From NCBI RefSeq assembly GCF_017654505.1, contig NC_054548.1, forward strand, positions 22,347,447 through 22,411,446: a stretch of 64,000 nt of DNA. The letters run 5' to 3'. Origin of the DNA: Polyodon spathula (taxonomy: Eukaryota > Chordata > Actinopteri > Acipenseriformes > Polyodontidae). This document shows, one piece after another, positions 35,038 through 46,092 of this stretch. A program made the translations under genes and the position numbers. The first letter of the stretch is position 1, and the number at the start of each line of letters is the position of its first letter. Under the pieces are notes generated by a model. That model was not told the origin of the DNA and did not search any database. It saw only the letters and a list, made by a program, of their open reading frames with translations.

Positions 35038-37574
35038 TAGAGTCCAGCATCGGGTCAGGTACGCATGGGTGCAAGTGGGTGACCCACAAAAAGTTGAGTT
35101 CGGGTTGAAATGTGAACTTTTTCATGGTTTGCGGTTCGGTTGCGGGTCATAATTGTTTAATTTCCGGGTCAGCTTGGGTCTGAATTGGAATCACCAAAAA
35201 CGTTTTCTGTCCTTTCAGTATACCCGTCTTTAACCCTTTCACAAATGCATTGGTATTTCCTGCACTGTAAAGCTGGAGGTGAGAGGAGTCAGCAGACTAA
35301 ATAGTGGGGCAATTTACAAGCAAAAACTGAAACGTGTGACAACAGATCTCTCACTCTTTTATGGTAATGACAGTTCTGCTTCCACGTTTACATGAGAGTT
35401 TATTTTAGAGAGATAATTTAGTCGTCCAAATGCAAACACCCTCATTAATAATAAAATAATGGGATGGTTTATTTAAATATCACCAAACGTGCTGAAAAGA
35501 GATGCTGCGCGATAAAAGATATCGTTCAAATAATGCGTAAAGGTTTACATGAAGTTTTACTCGCTTGGCAGAGATGAAGAGAAGGTTAACCTCCATCTGT
35601 CTAGAATACAAAGAGATTGCAGTTAAAACGATTCATGCTGCCAAGAAGAACAACATAATAATATAGATTTCCTTATTTTACAATTGCAGCATATTTTAGT
35701 TTAGAAAAGTAAATGTATCAATTAATGGGGCAGGTATTTCACAGGACATCTGGGAGGATAAGGATTCAAGTAAATGGTCCAATGCCACTGCCATTGGCTG
35801 GTCACCCATTAACCGGTGCATTTCCTCACAGAACCGAAATTGGGACCTTGAGCTTTAACTGGAGGACTGCAGGCGTTGTCTTTCCTGCAGGTACAGATAT
35901 TTCAGTTTCTTGAATATATCTCATACCTGCAGGAGCGTTCTGTTTATATCAAGTTCAGACAGAGCACCGGTAATACTGGTGAAAATGGTGGCAATTCTTT
36001 GGCGAGGTCAATCCAGTTCATCCATAACACCCAGGTCCGCAATAATTTGGAGAAGGAAATTAGTTTCCCCATCAGTCCAGCTGACCTGGTGTTGCCTGCT
36101 GTCAGAAGGGGTGGAAGCTTGAAACATCCTGCGGGAAAAAAGCTACATTATTCGTAGTATCATTATTATGACAATAGTGCTGGCAATAATGATCTAGTAG
36201 TTCCCATGCATCGTTCAAAATTAGGGCTAGGAGTTTGTAACCGAAAAGTAGGAAGTAAATCAATGTGTTCAAAATCACGGAGAAAATGACATAGGAAGAA
36301 TAAAGTCATGAGGATAAAAAAATTAAATAAAATAACTGTCTTTAATAAAAGCATATTGCGGCGCCTGGTACGCACAGGTCCAGAAAAGAAGCACAAGACA
36401 AGCAAATGGAATTTCAATTTGTTGCTTTTTTTTATTTGCTCTGCAACAGTGACTACTAACTAACAGTAGCATTTATAAGCGCTGAACTAAGCAGAGAATA
36501 AAGACGCAAACAGGGGAAAGGGTAAGAGATGGCAAGCGAACACACCGGATGGATATTTAAATGATTTGTACTAGTAAGATTGGGATAAGGAAAATCTTAC
36601 ACTACAATCTAGAGGACAACAGTGTGGAGGAATATTCCCAGAGAAGAGCGTTCTTTTATATAGGTGGATGGGGTCTCATGGTATTTCATGAACGTCTATC
36701 GTGAAGTATTTTACACGTCTGTCGAGTTTGTTGCTATGGGACTAGTTAGGCCAATTAGCGCGCACTTTACCGTGCTTTACCAAAGTGTAATGACAAGTCG
36801 CACACTTTTTTTGCCGTGCACTTTTGGAACAAGCACGATCATGCATCATTTGTGTGTGACACGTCATGAATGCACTATAGTAGTGCGATTAAAACTTGCC
36901 TGTAAACCCCGCCATTGTTCTCGATTTGTATTGCCGCTTGTTTGATACGTCTTTTTATCACGTCTGTTAGGTGATGTTAAAAATGTCTGTGGACGAGGTG
37001 AAACACAACATAGCACACAGTGTTTATAACGTGTGAATAACAGTTCGAGAGGTAAATCACAAGTGTGGATTTCTTTTGGAATCACAGCAAATGAAAATAA
37101 TGAACATGTGACTGGATTCATTGTTTGTAAAACCTGTCAATTTGCTTTTTGTACAACAGCCACAAAACTGCATTTCTGTGAAAGCACAGGTGTAGCTCGC
37201 TTTCGACTGGTGGCACGAAAGAATCTGACAGGTATTGTATAGTACAGTAAGTAGAGATAGTTAATATGTTACAGTGGTAAAATATATCCAGACCACTAGA
37301 GAAAGCTACCATGCTGTATAGCCTACTGCATAAACTTAATCTGTGGAGAATGGTAGCGATATCTGTGTGTGATTGTGAGAGCATGAGAGAGTCAGTTGGT
37401 ACAGGACAATCACTTGCGGGTTCCGGTCGGGTTGCAAGTTTTATTAAAGCAAGCCGGTTTGGGTCCCAGGTAAGAAGTCGGTGCTGCAGTGGGTTGTGGG
37501 TTCGGGTTGGGTCCTGTAGTAGCAAGTCCAGGTCGGATGCAGGTTGTAAAAATCGGACCTGCGCAGACTCTGGA
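35038..37574. mobile_element. Possible DNA transposon with G-rich subterminal tracts
   Basis: Left end TAGAGTCCAGCATCGGGTC and right end (complement) TCCAGAGTCTGCGCAGGTCC share YAGAGTC and CAGGT words. Flanks TACTGTAG (35030-35037) and TATTGTAG (37575-37582) match at 7 of 8 positions, as hAT duplications would. Both ends are rich in GGGTTCGGGT-like words on the plus strand (35055-35180 and 37415-37555), as in some animal hAT elements. A broken Myb/SANT coding exon lies inside. The inverted repeat is short and offset by 2 bases, so this is tentative. Confidence 0.35.
35693..36125 (-). pseudogene. Myb/SANT-like DNA-binding domain pseudogene
   Basis: Minus strand from about 36125: an ATG, then a segment reading QVSWTDGETNFLLQIIADLG and, after one in-frame stop, RQRIATIFTSITGALSELDI and NRTLLQ. 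It ends at a GTATGAG donor near 35931. W-(T/S)-D-x-E-T-x-x-L-L is the start of Myb/SANT-like domains found in MSANTD proteins and in Harbinger-associated proteins. Beyond a possible acceptor (CTGCAG), a second block reads RFCEEMHRLMGDQPMAVALD, which matches the usual region after the SANT domain (F..E..RILG..P). The stop and the loss of the segment joining the two blocks mark a pseudogene. Its gene of origin is not identified. Confidence 0.6.
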
Positions 37575-37584
37575 TATTGTAGTT

Positions 37585-37660
37585 AAAAAAAAAAAAAAAA
37601 AAAAAAAAAAAGTCATAGCTATAATGCACAGACATAGTTTTCTGTATACTTATTATCAGA

Positions 37661-37730
<70 letters not shown>
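37585..37730. repeat. A27 run and (AAT)n microsatellite
   Basis: Uninterrupted A run at 37585-37611, then about 23 AAT units at 37660-37730. Confidence 0.95.
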
Positions 37731-38625
37731 TCTAGCAATTAAATCGAGATTTAAAAAACTAAATAAATAAATGCCAAGTGCAGCACAACTGACACTGAAT
37801 TTGGGTTTTTAAAATACATTTGTTATGCCTAGCATCTTGTACCCGCATAAGACACTGAATGATAAGAGGTGTGCAGTAAGCCATTGCAGATCTGCTCTCC
37901 ATCCCGCCAACTGGAAACTGATGCATATCTGTATTGGCAAAAAATAAACTTGTGCTGAACAAAATTTCTGAAATAACCACCCACAGGCATTCTCAAGTTG
38001 TATACTTTTGTAGTTTGCTTTTTAACAATTGGAATGATCTGATATATTGTTTTTTATTTATTTTTTTTATAAACAATAATCTTTTTTTTTTTTTTTTTTT
38101 TTTTTTTATAAAGAGTAAGCTTGTAAGAAAAAGCAATCAGAATGACCGGAAACATTGTAACAAACATAAGAGGATGTCAAAAAAAAAATTAAAATAAAAT
38201 AAAAACATAAAAAGAAATAAAGTCTGATGTTCAGATAATGTTCTAGCCTGTTCTAGGTTGATGATCAGGTACCATACTAAAGATAAATGAATTGGATACA
38301 TAATGGTTTCATGAGCTGTAATTGAATAGCTGCTGGAATGCATGCTTTATTTATTTATTGATTTATTTTAATTACTTGATTTAGACGGAGAAGACAAAAG
38401 TGTAGCAACATTTTACTTTATATAATATGAACATTAAAATGTGTTTACTACTTCTTCTGCTACTGGGCCATTCCATGCAAATGTAACATTTGTTAAATAT
38501 GAAGCCATCAAAACTACTTGCAATAAGACTATGTGCAATTGCTGTGTATTACCCCAAAAATCTTACAATTAGTCTTATATTGATAACAAATGTACGGGTT
38601 TCAAAATAGAAATCACCTACTATGA

Positions 38626-38626
<1 letters not shown>
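37731..38626. other. AT-rich non-coding DNA with T run
   Basis: T run at 38080-38107 and A-rich stretch at 38178-38222; no gene recognised. Confidence 0.5.

Positions 38627-38696
<70 letters not shown>
38627..38696. repeat. (ATT)n microsatellite
   Basis: About 23 perfect ATT units; their minus-strand translation (poly-Asn) is not a gene. Confidence 0.97.
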
Positions 38697-38698
<2 letters not shown>

Positions 38699-39511
38699 CA
38701 ACAACAATTTGCTTAATGTAGGATAGATTTGAATTATCATTTAGTGTAATTTAAATTTAAAATGAAGTATTCACTGATTGGCTAAAAAGACACTTGCAGG
38801 AGCAGTTTTATTTTTGGCAACACTCTAAATTGTAGGCACTATAGCCCCAGTGATGATATTTTCTGACTTGCAGCTAGAAATACTCTATTTATACAGTTTC
38901 AATGATGTCATTCACAGAGAAGTTACAAAAGCAATTAAGTTGTCTGACATAAAAAGCTGCAATTGTTATCAGTAGATACAGCAAAGAGATTATAAGAGTG
39001 TTGAAGTGCACGCAGGATTCAGTGGAATTAAGGGGAATTCCTGTCACCCTAAAATGAAAACAAATATAATGTGTAAGGAGATAGCAGTAATATGATTTAA
39101 TAAGGCATACTGCAGTAATTTTCTACCATTAACTGTGGTGACCACTTAATGAATTTGAAAGGATATTAACAATTTACAAGATGTACTGTACTACCCTCAA
39201 GGAATAATACAAAATATTAAAGACCACACCAGCTTTAACTTTTAATAAACACTGCAGCACATAGTTTTTACTTGTTTATTAAACATACAGCTAAAAGTTT
39301 GTAAATCAAATATTTAACAAATGGCACACCCAGTGCACATTAAAAACTACTTTCAATAAATGTTGCATATGTTATACAAAAATGTTTTTGATATAAATAT
39401 ATATTTAGAAGCACCCTTTTCTCCATACCGTACAGACTTTTACAGTATACATACTGTATAACTCTCTAACTAAGAAACAACTAAAACTAAGAAACTCACA
39501 ACATGATTTAC

Positions 39512-39543
<32 letters not shown>

Positions 39544-41915
39544 AGTCCTACGGTAATACAACAATTTTTGTAAAGAAGGTATTAAGTTATCAAAATGCAG
39601 TTACACTTTTGTCAGAGTCTCCTTCTTTGTCAGTCTACAGAAAGTATCCCAAACAGGATCAGTGCAAATAGGCTCTTTGTCAAGTGAAGCATTACAGTAG
39701 ACCATTTACCATAGAAAGAACAAGAAAAAAAAAAAAAAAGGAAAAAAAAAAAGATTACTCCTGTGGCAGATGGAACATTGTAACATTGGTAATTTAATAC
39801 TAATCAGCTCAACTAGTTGTACAGAGTTCCTGCTTTAATGATCTCTATGTGCACTGAAGATGATTTTCATCAGTCAGTTATCAGAAGTCGACTGATGTTA
39901 TCTCATTATCATAAGGTTCTTTTGTAGCTCCTGGAATAGGTCATCAGGCATGGCAGCACACCCATGAACCAAATTCTCATAATAGCTGCCATAATGGGAA
40001 GATAAGTGGGGAGAAATCATAAGCTACCAAGTGACCATGTCATTGCCCTGTTGTTTAGAGGGTCAGGGAAGACAGATGAGAACTCTGGGCTTAACTTGCC
40101 AGCTCTGCCAGGGGAGGTGAAGAAAATGTCAAGAAATAGTTTATTCAGCACCAAAACTGCAGCTATAGTCCTTAAAAAGGACAGGCTATACGTTTCTGTA
40201 TGGTTATGATGGATGGTTCTGTTGAGGGCTTGTTGTATTTCCAGAAACAATAGAAAAATCACTTTGCTGATTGAATGTTGATAATGTTAAAAAACATTCT
40301 GTATTTATTTAGAATACTTAGTTATGAGACCATTTCTCTTTTCTTAACCTAGTATAAAAATCAAACAGTTCTATTACAGAGCACTTAAATACTGGCATTT
40401 AATGTTTTCTCACAAAACGATTGAAGTAATCTATGTAAGCTTATTTTCAAATTATTAAAGGTGGTAATGGGTAAGGAAAAACCAGGAGTCTAATTGTGGC
40501 TAAATATTCATTATTATAGGGTGGATGTGGGTAATATCTGCATTATTTACATTTTTACTGTTTTTTTTTTTTTGTTGTTTTTTCTGTTAGCCTTCCTTAT
40601 GAACATTAAAAGGTACAGTATGCTATCCTATATTGTTAAAATGTGGATTGTTTAACCCAGAACAGTATGTTGATTACTTGAAAAACAACGTGTATCAATC
40701 ATATTTGTGCAAATTGCCTTTTGGTAATGTTATTTTAGTTACAAGACTAGTACAAAGAGTACATTATTTATTTATTTTTTATTTAATCTCCCTAGACCTT
40801 CAACTTACAATCAAAAGCAAGCTTATTTGAGGGTCAGAAAGTTGAAAGTTTAATGGCCTACTTCAGTGTCTGTGGTCAGTGTCAAGGTCAAAACCTGATG
40901 GTGGCAGATAGGTGAATTGTCAGGAATGGCACAAGTTAATTAGAAAATGTCTTTTGCACATAACTGCTGGATAAAAACAATCCATCCCTCATGCTTTGAC
41001 AGATATTGTTAATGATTCAAATTAGTGACCTCATTCATTTCTTTCACTATCTCCTGCTGTTTCAGACAAAGTGTTACTCTTTTTCTTTTTTTTAATGATT
41101 ATTCATCTGAGCATGCACTGTAGACATGGAAAAACTTTTAATTTGACACTGCATTGTCTAACTAGTTTGATGCCTGATCTGATGATACTGCCATTGATCT
41201 CTGCTATCTTGATACTGTGGCTCTGATACAGCATCCTGTTTTCTGAACAACTGTACAGTTCTACATGCAAATTCAAATCCGTGTTTTCAAGTAAGCAAAG
41301 TCTGTCCCTATACATTACAATACATTATTTTAGTTTTTTTTTTTTTTTTAGTTTTTCATGATTATTCAGTTAAACCGTTTATCCAAATTTCCCTTTTGTC
41401 TGACCTGGTGCCATATCTTGTGGACATAAACTCCCCCTTATGCAAAACTTAGGCCCCAGTGCAGTAGCAATTCAGATAAAAGGATATATGTATATACTAC
41501 TTACTACTTACAGTATGCTTTATCACATTTGCTGTACTTGTTCCATTGTATATGGCAATACAAGTTTTAGAAAATGGGACTAAAACAGATGTTAGGTCGT
41601 TTGATGCAAAGGTTTTCATAAAGTGTCTTTTTGCTAAACAGAAATTAGACTTTCCCACCAGAAGTTGTTTTGAATGGGTGCATTTCACGGGGTTGTGAAT
41701 TTTCTAATGGCACATTCTTTTATATTTAATAAAAACAAATGTCCAAATACAAAACGGTTTGCTATGTGAAACTAAAGTGCAGAAGGTCCGTTATGTTAGG
41801 GCATTTCCACTTTGCATAGCAATATAGAAGCAAAGTAACTGTTTGCTTATTTCAAATGTTAAAACTTTGCATATTGTGAGGGTTTTTGTAAACTTGTCTT
41901 GTCTTCATACTTTAC
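38697..41915. other. AT-rich non-coding DNA
   Basis: About 3.2 kb. Homopolymers at 39511-39534 and 39726-39752. A GC-richer, exon-free part at 39890-40260 could be conserved non-coding DNA, but nothing in it is recognised. Confidence 0.45.
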
Positions 41916-41917
41916 AG

Positions 41918-42025
41918 ATCGTCAGCAATCCTCCCACCATTAATCCAAGGAGAAAATACCGAAAGAAATCTGGCCACACCTCTGCTTCAGAGACACATCA
42001 CCACACACTCTCTCCTCAGCACTGA
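41918..42025 (+). CDS. Candidate terminal coding exon, unknown gene
   Basis: A pyrimidine-rich run ending TTTACAG at 41917 precedes a segment open in two frames. Frame 1 gives 35 residues starting IVSNPPTINPRRKYRKKSGH and a TGA at 42023-42025. Frame 2 is open for 39 codons to a TAG at 42036-42038. A GTAAAG donor-like word follows at 42042. Basic cluster RRKYRKK and a His/Ser-rich end are visible. GC content is above the flanks. I do not recognise the protein. Either frame could belong to an alternative exon, or the segment may be chance. Confidence 0.25.
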   Translation: MVSNPPTINPRRKYRKKSGHTSASETHHHTLSPQH

Positions 42026-42043
42026 GTCAACATTTTAGAAGGT

Positions 42044-42390
42044 AAAGACATTAACTTGGTTTCAATTATAATTGCAACATAAAAGTGTCTAGATCATTGA
42101 GTCAGTGAATATGGTGATCTGTTACCTCAAATCCAGGGAACCTCAGCTTCAAAAAGATCTAACTGGGCAAATTTGTAAAGCTTTTTCAGTATATAGAGAT
42201 GTTTTATGTGAAGTTCACCCTCACTGCGGCAAGAAATTGACTCTTACATGTTCAATATTGTAGACTCGTCAGTCAAATACGGAGGAACAATTTTTTTTAT
42301 CTATTCCACAAAGCATTCTCAGCCAAAGCAACATCCCAGCTATCATGGGATAATGCTTTCATAGATTGGTCTCAACCCAACCCAATCCTT
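42044..42390. other. Non-coding DNA upstream of the L2 fragment
   Basis: No L2 coding sequence recognised before about 42391; the element is 5' truncated here. Confidence 0.45.
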
Positions 42391-42722
42391 GTCTTGTCCA
42401 GCTGCACTGACTACCTGTAAAGATCAGGATTACTTTCAAAATTCTCCTGCTTGCCTACAAGGCCCTTCATCACACAGGTCCAGAGTATCTCTCCAACCTG
42501 CTGACCCACTATGTCAAAGCACTTAAGCTGAGGTCTTCTGACTCTGGCTTTCTTGCTATACCCAAGCAAAAGTGCACCACACTCGGAGAGCACTCTTTTA
42601 GCTTCATGGCCCCGACTCTCTGGAACTCTCTCCCAGCTTTAGTGCGTGCAGCTCCCACAGTCGCTCACTTCAAATCAACTCTCAAGATCCACTTGTTCTC
42701 TTTTGCTTTCAATGCTCTTTAA
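42391..42722 (+). pseudogene. L2 reverse transcriptase C-terminal end
   Basis: In frame with the TAA at 42720: LPVKITFKILLLAYKALHH, then GPEYLSNLLTHYV, LRSSDSGFLAIPKQK, FSFMAPTLWNSLP and FKSTLKIHLFSFAF. This is the well-known end of fish L2/Rex-type ORF2. The tryptophan of the family's HWLP word is a TGA stop here (42408-42410), and about one codon is missing after PVKI. The rest of the frame is intact, so the insertion is moderately old. The minus-strand frame over it is a shadow. Confidence 0.88.
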
Positions 42723-42824
42723 GCCTGGTATTTTTTATTAGCTGCTGTCTAAATTGCTGTTTCTGGTTTGACATATGCCTCCACAATGTTTAGAATTCAC
42801 ATCCTAGCCTTAATATATTATGTC

Positions 42825-43942
42825 TAGGGGTCTACCTAAATCGCGATTTTTGCGGAAATCGTGAAATTGAGGGGTCACAGTGAAATTCACCTCTTTTAAA
42901 GGCCAATGCATACCGGACAAGTACAGAGAGAAAAAAAAACTTGTTTAAATGAACTACTGCACAATGCACGCAAACTACGTATCTTCCTAGCTAGCCCCTT
43001 TTTTTATTCCTTCACCATCCTGTGTGCATTGCACTTGAGCAAAACACAAACAAACAAACAAAAATATCTCGGTTAACTTTGTTGTTTACTGTTCAAATGA
43101 CAACAGAGTTTTAATCAGCCTATCAGTGCATCTGTACTGCTCTTCAGTGACCTGTACTGTGCAATAGGGAGTGGGACAAAGTTGGTGCTGCGCTGTTTTC
43201 ATTTAATTTGCTAAAGTTGAGTTTTCAGCATTGGAGGTGAAATAGTATAAATGGATGACAAAAAAACAACGTATCTTTCAGCTGAGGATAGTTTCAAGAT
43301 ATTCCCAAAGAAACTGTACATGCAGATTGAGGTAATTGTTTTACATGTCTAAATGTGTCTTTGGAGAAAATATGATCGCGCGATCGCTATTTAGATTCAG
43401 AATCACACATTAAACAAAAGGCTACTACAGTGGCTGCTGAACAAAATGTAAAATAAACAGCTTTCAGAAATCAAACTGGAAAATCAGCCCAGACAAAAAG
43501 TATTCCTGTCTGCAAGTTAAATCAGTACTAAAATGATCTCGCTCCAACCTGCTGCTTATTTTTTTGCAGTTGGAATTTTACACCCGGATAGCCACGTTTT
43601 GCCAGGTGCCCTCAGGTAACCAAGCTTTGGGGGCTGTTTCTAATCGATTACTTGGCAAAGCTTACGCTTCATACCAAATCAGTGGATGCAGACGTGCAGT
43701 TTCAATGTATGGGCAAGTCAACTGCAGGAGGGGGGGGGGGGGGTGGGGTGTATACTTGCCTTTAACAGATGACAGCACCCTGTTTTAGTAAGGAAGCAAG
43801 TACCACTATTTTTAGGCTTCATAGTTGTTCTGAAATACTGTCTACTTAGGTTTATTTAATGTTTAAACAGGTCTGTAAGTGTCCGTGAAATCCTAATTAT
43901 ATTCCTTAACCTATCCATGAAAAATATGTAAATCTACCCGCA
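42825..43942 (+). mobile_element. Short hAT-like element, copy B, inserted in L2
   Basis: Starts TAGGGGTCTACCTAAATCG and ends CTACCCGCA. Flanks are ATTATGTC (42817-42824) and ATTATGCC (43943-43950), an 8-bp duplication with one mismatch, as expected for hAT. The 1118-bp element aligns in reverse with copy A (24718-25104 and 26653-27190). A G run at 43728-43742 lies inside. It carries a first-exon-like ORF at 43251-43331 but no catalytic domain, so it is non-autonomous or internally deleted. Confidence 0.75.
43251..43331 (+). CDS. First exon of the hAT-like element (copy B)
   Basis: ATG at 43251, 27 open codons starting MDDKKTTYLSAEDSFKIFPK, then a GAG/GTAATT donor at 43331/43332. The exon, its start and its donor are kept in copy A on the other orientation (27074-27001). 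The word YLSAEDSFKIFP corresponds to YISVIDRVKIFP of copy A and recalls the CGGBP1 N-terminus. No following exon or transposase core is present within the element, so no full product can be made from this copy. Assignment rests on short similarity. Confidence 0.4.
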
Positions 43943-44106
43943 ATTATGCCTGTATGTAATGTATTTGCATTGTTTTTACTGTTTGTATTTATTGTATTAT
44001 GCCCTGTATTTAATGTATTATGCATTGGTCCTCACTATCTTGTAACGCGCTTTGTGATGGTGGTCCACTATGAAAGACACTATATAAAATAAATATTGAT
44101 TGATTG

Positions 44107-44392
44107 ATCTCTTTTCTAGTTTATGCAAAAGACAATTTATTTCCCCTGCCTGTTCCTCAATTCAGCAACCTGCTTTTCAACAGAATTCATTGACTTTTCA
44201 CAATCTCCTCTCTTCAACTCTCTTCAAGAATACATGGCCAACACCCTCGCCCATCTACCTGCTCCTAATTACTACCAGCATTGTATTTTTCTAATCACAA
44301 TCCTCCGCCGAGGTTATTTCACCTTCATAGTATTGTTAGTATGCCTGGAGCGGGGTCCATCTCTCCAATAGACCACCGGAGGTTTCTCTCCT
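44107..44392. other. Pyrimidine-rich non-coding DNA
   Basis: Holds an 82-codon plus-strand frame (44123-44371) with one hydrophobic stretch but no recognised family. Not accepted as a gene. Confidence 0.4.
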
Positions 44393-44468
44393 CCCCCCCC
44401 CCCCCCCCCCCCCCCCAAAGAAAAAGGGGGGGGGGGGGGGGGTGTCCTCTCCATTGAATGTTGAGATT

Positions 44469-44501
<33 letters not shown>
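44393..44501. repeat. C24 and G17 inverted homopolymers plus A30 run
   Basis: C run at 44393-44416, a nine-base spacer AAAGAAAAA, then G run at 44426-44442. The pair could fold into a GC hairpin or form G4/i-motif structures. An A run follows at 44472-44501. This is a likely place for assembly or polymerase error. Confidence 0.9.
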
Positions 44502-44505
<4 letters not shown>

Positions 44506-46060
44506 TGCACTGGTGACACAGTTGCGGGCTGCCGGTGTCACAGGAAATAAGTTAGCCGTGAAATAATTTTAGACGTTAAAGGCAAGGTTCTGTGGAAATT
44601 TATCCAAGATTTTACAGATGCCATTTCTATTTTTTTTTTTGAGAAACGAAAACAGGTTGAAGTTTAACTAAGTTATTATTTTCACGGTAAAAAGCTTGGT
44701 TGTTTTGTATTTATTTATTATTTTTTTAATAAATGTTATGGGGAAGTGGGTACAAACACATTTATTGATACAGAGAATACTGTTTTTGATGTTTTAATCA
44801 AGTCTACATGTGGGAATATCGAAACCTGTTTTAATATATACAGAACACATATAAGTTTTTAGTGAAATGTGGTATTTTAAGAGATATATAGATAGATCAT
44901 TTGAGAAACGTACAAAATGATTGGCTTCCTATACATATTTTCATACGATAATACGAAGAAACACGCAGATTTCATATATTGATGTGTATATATATATACA
45001 CATCTGTATTATGAATGATAAATTAGAGTGCAGTACTTACAGATTGATGCTTGTGATGTGGTCTGGTTTTGTTTTTTGTATATTTTATGAAAAATAAATT
45101 GTTTTAGATTTTGCGCCTTTTTTGGGGTGAGCCTGGGCAGTATACATTATAGAGGGGAGAGGTTTGTGACTTGACAGCTGTAATAATCTAATTGCACATT
45201 AAAAGAAATCTTAATGCTCAATTGTTTCTGAAATGTCGTAACCAATATAGAGAATATCATGTTTATTTCTCTTTCAGTAATATTTGTACAAAGAAAACCT
45301 ATAATGTAAATATCTGGCGATAACAAACTTAAAACTCTGATGATGGTTTAAACTGGGAATGTTAAATAATAGATATTGTCATATTATTTAAAAAGTGTTA
45401 TTATAATGATTTAACACAAATATAATCCACATAAAAATAAATCACACGACTACGTATTTGTACTAGTTTAAAGTTAACCGCTATTATTTAAAAAAATATA
45501 TGATACAATAAAAAGTGTTATTAATATTATAACAATGTGTTTTTGATTTTAACCAGATATGATGTAGCTTTAATAAAGATCCTCGCAACATTTTTAAAAG
45601 TAAAACAATTTTCTGAATTAAAATTTACCGACAGAAAATTCAGACGGCTTAACATTGCCTTTAAATTCTAAAATTCACCCGTGCGCAGAAAGGCTCAAAA
45701 AGGCAAAAGGCTAACTTATTTCACGGCTAACTTATTTCCCGTGACACCGGGGGTCTCTTTTGGGGATAAGTGAAGCTCACTTCCTAACCTTAGAAGCCCA
45801 GCTGCTGCTGGCTTCGTCCTCTATAAGGAAGGTTCTTTGTGAGTCAAGTGGGAGGCCTGGCCAAATTTATCGCTGTCATCTTCCGATTTCTTTTCTTTAG
45901 ATTCCCTTGGGGGAAGTATCTGTTGCTTTCCAGTTCTTCCCTGTCATCAATTCCCAAAGTCTCTTCCTCCATGCAGTCCTCGATAATGATCAGTGAATAC
46001 ATGACTGTGGCTTCAGATAAACCACAGAAATTAATAGAAAGAGAATTCTGTCCAAGATAA
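44506..46060 (-). repeat. Unclassified repeat R1, copy 2 (interrupted)
   Basis: 44506-44531 and 45751 to about 45845 together align with the uninterrupted copy at 23408-23540; weaker similarity may run on to 46060. A TIR element of 1219 bp separates the parts. On the minus strand the copy keeps TFLIEDEAS near 45840-45810 and, further on, an acidic stretch (CMEEETLGIDDREELESN) near 45985-45930, suggesting former coding DNA of unknown family. Confidence 0.55.
44532..45750. mobile_element. 1.2-kb terminal-inverted-repeat element, unclassified
   Basis: Left end CCGGTGTCACAGGAAATAAG and right end (complement) CCGGTGTCACGGGAAATAAG continue inwards with TTAGCCGTGAAATAA on both sides, giving about 35 bp at one mismatch. 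A second inverted block (TTTTAGA.-TTAAAGGCAA) lies at 44567-44586 and about 45655-45672. The right arm holds an extra partial direct repeat of AATAAGTTAGCC. The interior is AT-rich and has no transposase. The R1 copy at 23408-23540 lacks this insert and serves as a paralogous empty site, which places the insertion after GCTG and supports the boundaries. No clear target duplication, so the superfamily is unknown. Confidence 0.75.
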
Positions 46061-46092
46061 AATTCTGGAATTAAATATTTGTTCTTTACATA

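Larger units (their letters stand above)
42391..44106 (+). mobile_element. L2 LINE 3' end, interrupted by hAT copy B
   Basis: Coding DNA for the last ~110 residues of the L2 polymerase ends with TAA at 42720-42722. An AT-rich 3' UTR follows, split by the hAT-like element at 42825-43942, and ends at 44040-44106. The tail reads CGCGCTTTGTGATGG, TGGTCCACTATGAAAG and CTATATAAAATAAAT, then GATT repeats, which are the 3' tandem units typical of L2. The same tail is found in the two SINEs at 56531-56770 and 60164-60395 in reverse orientation. The copy is 5' truncated, as most L2 copies are. Confidence 0.88.

Noticed and set aside
37585..37611. A27 run as the tail of a processed pseudogene
   Set aside because: No mRNA-like sequence with a polyadenylation signal precedes it; other A/T runs in the window are equally isolated.
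44123..44371. 82-codon frame with a hydrophobic stretch, briefly considered as a KCNE-like small membrane protein
   Set aside because: No family motif after the hydrophobic part, no conserved residues recognised, and it lies between an L2 tail and homopolymers.
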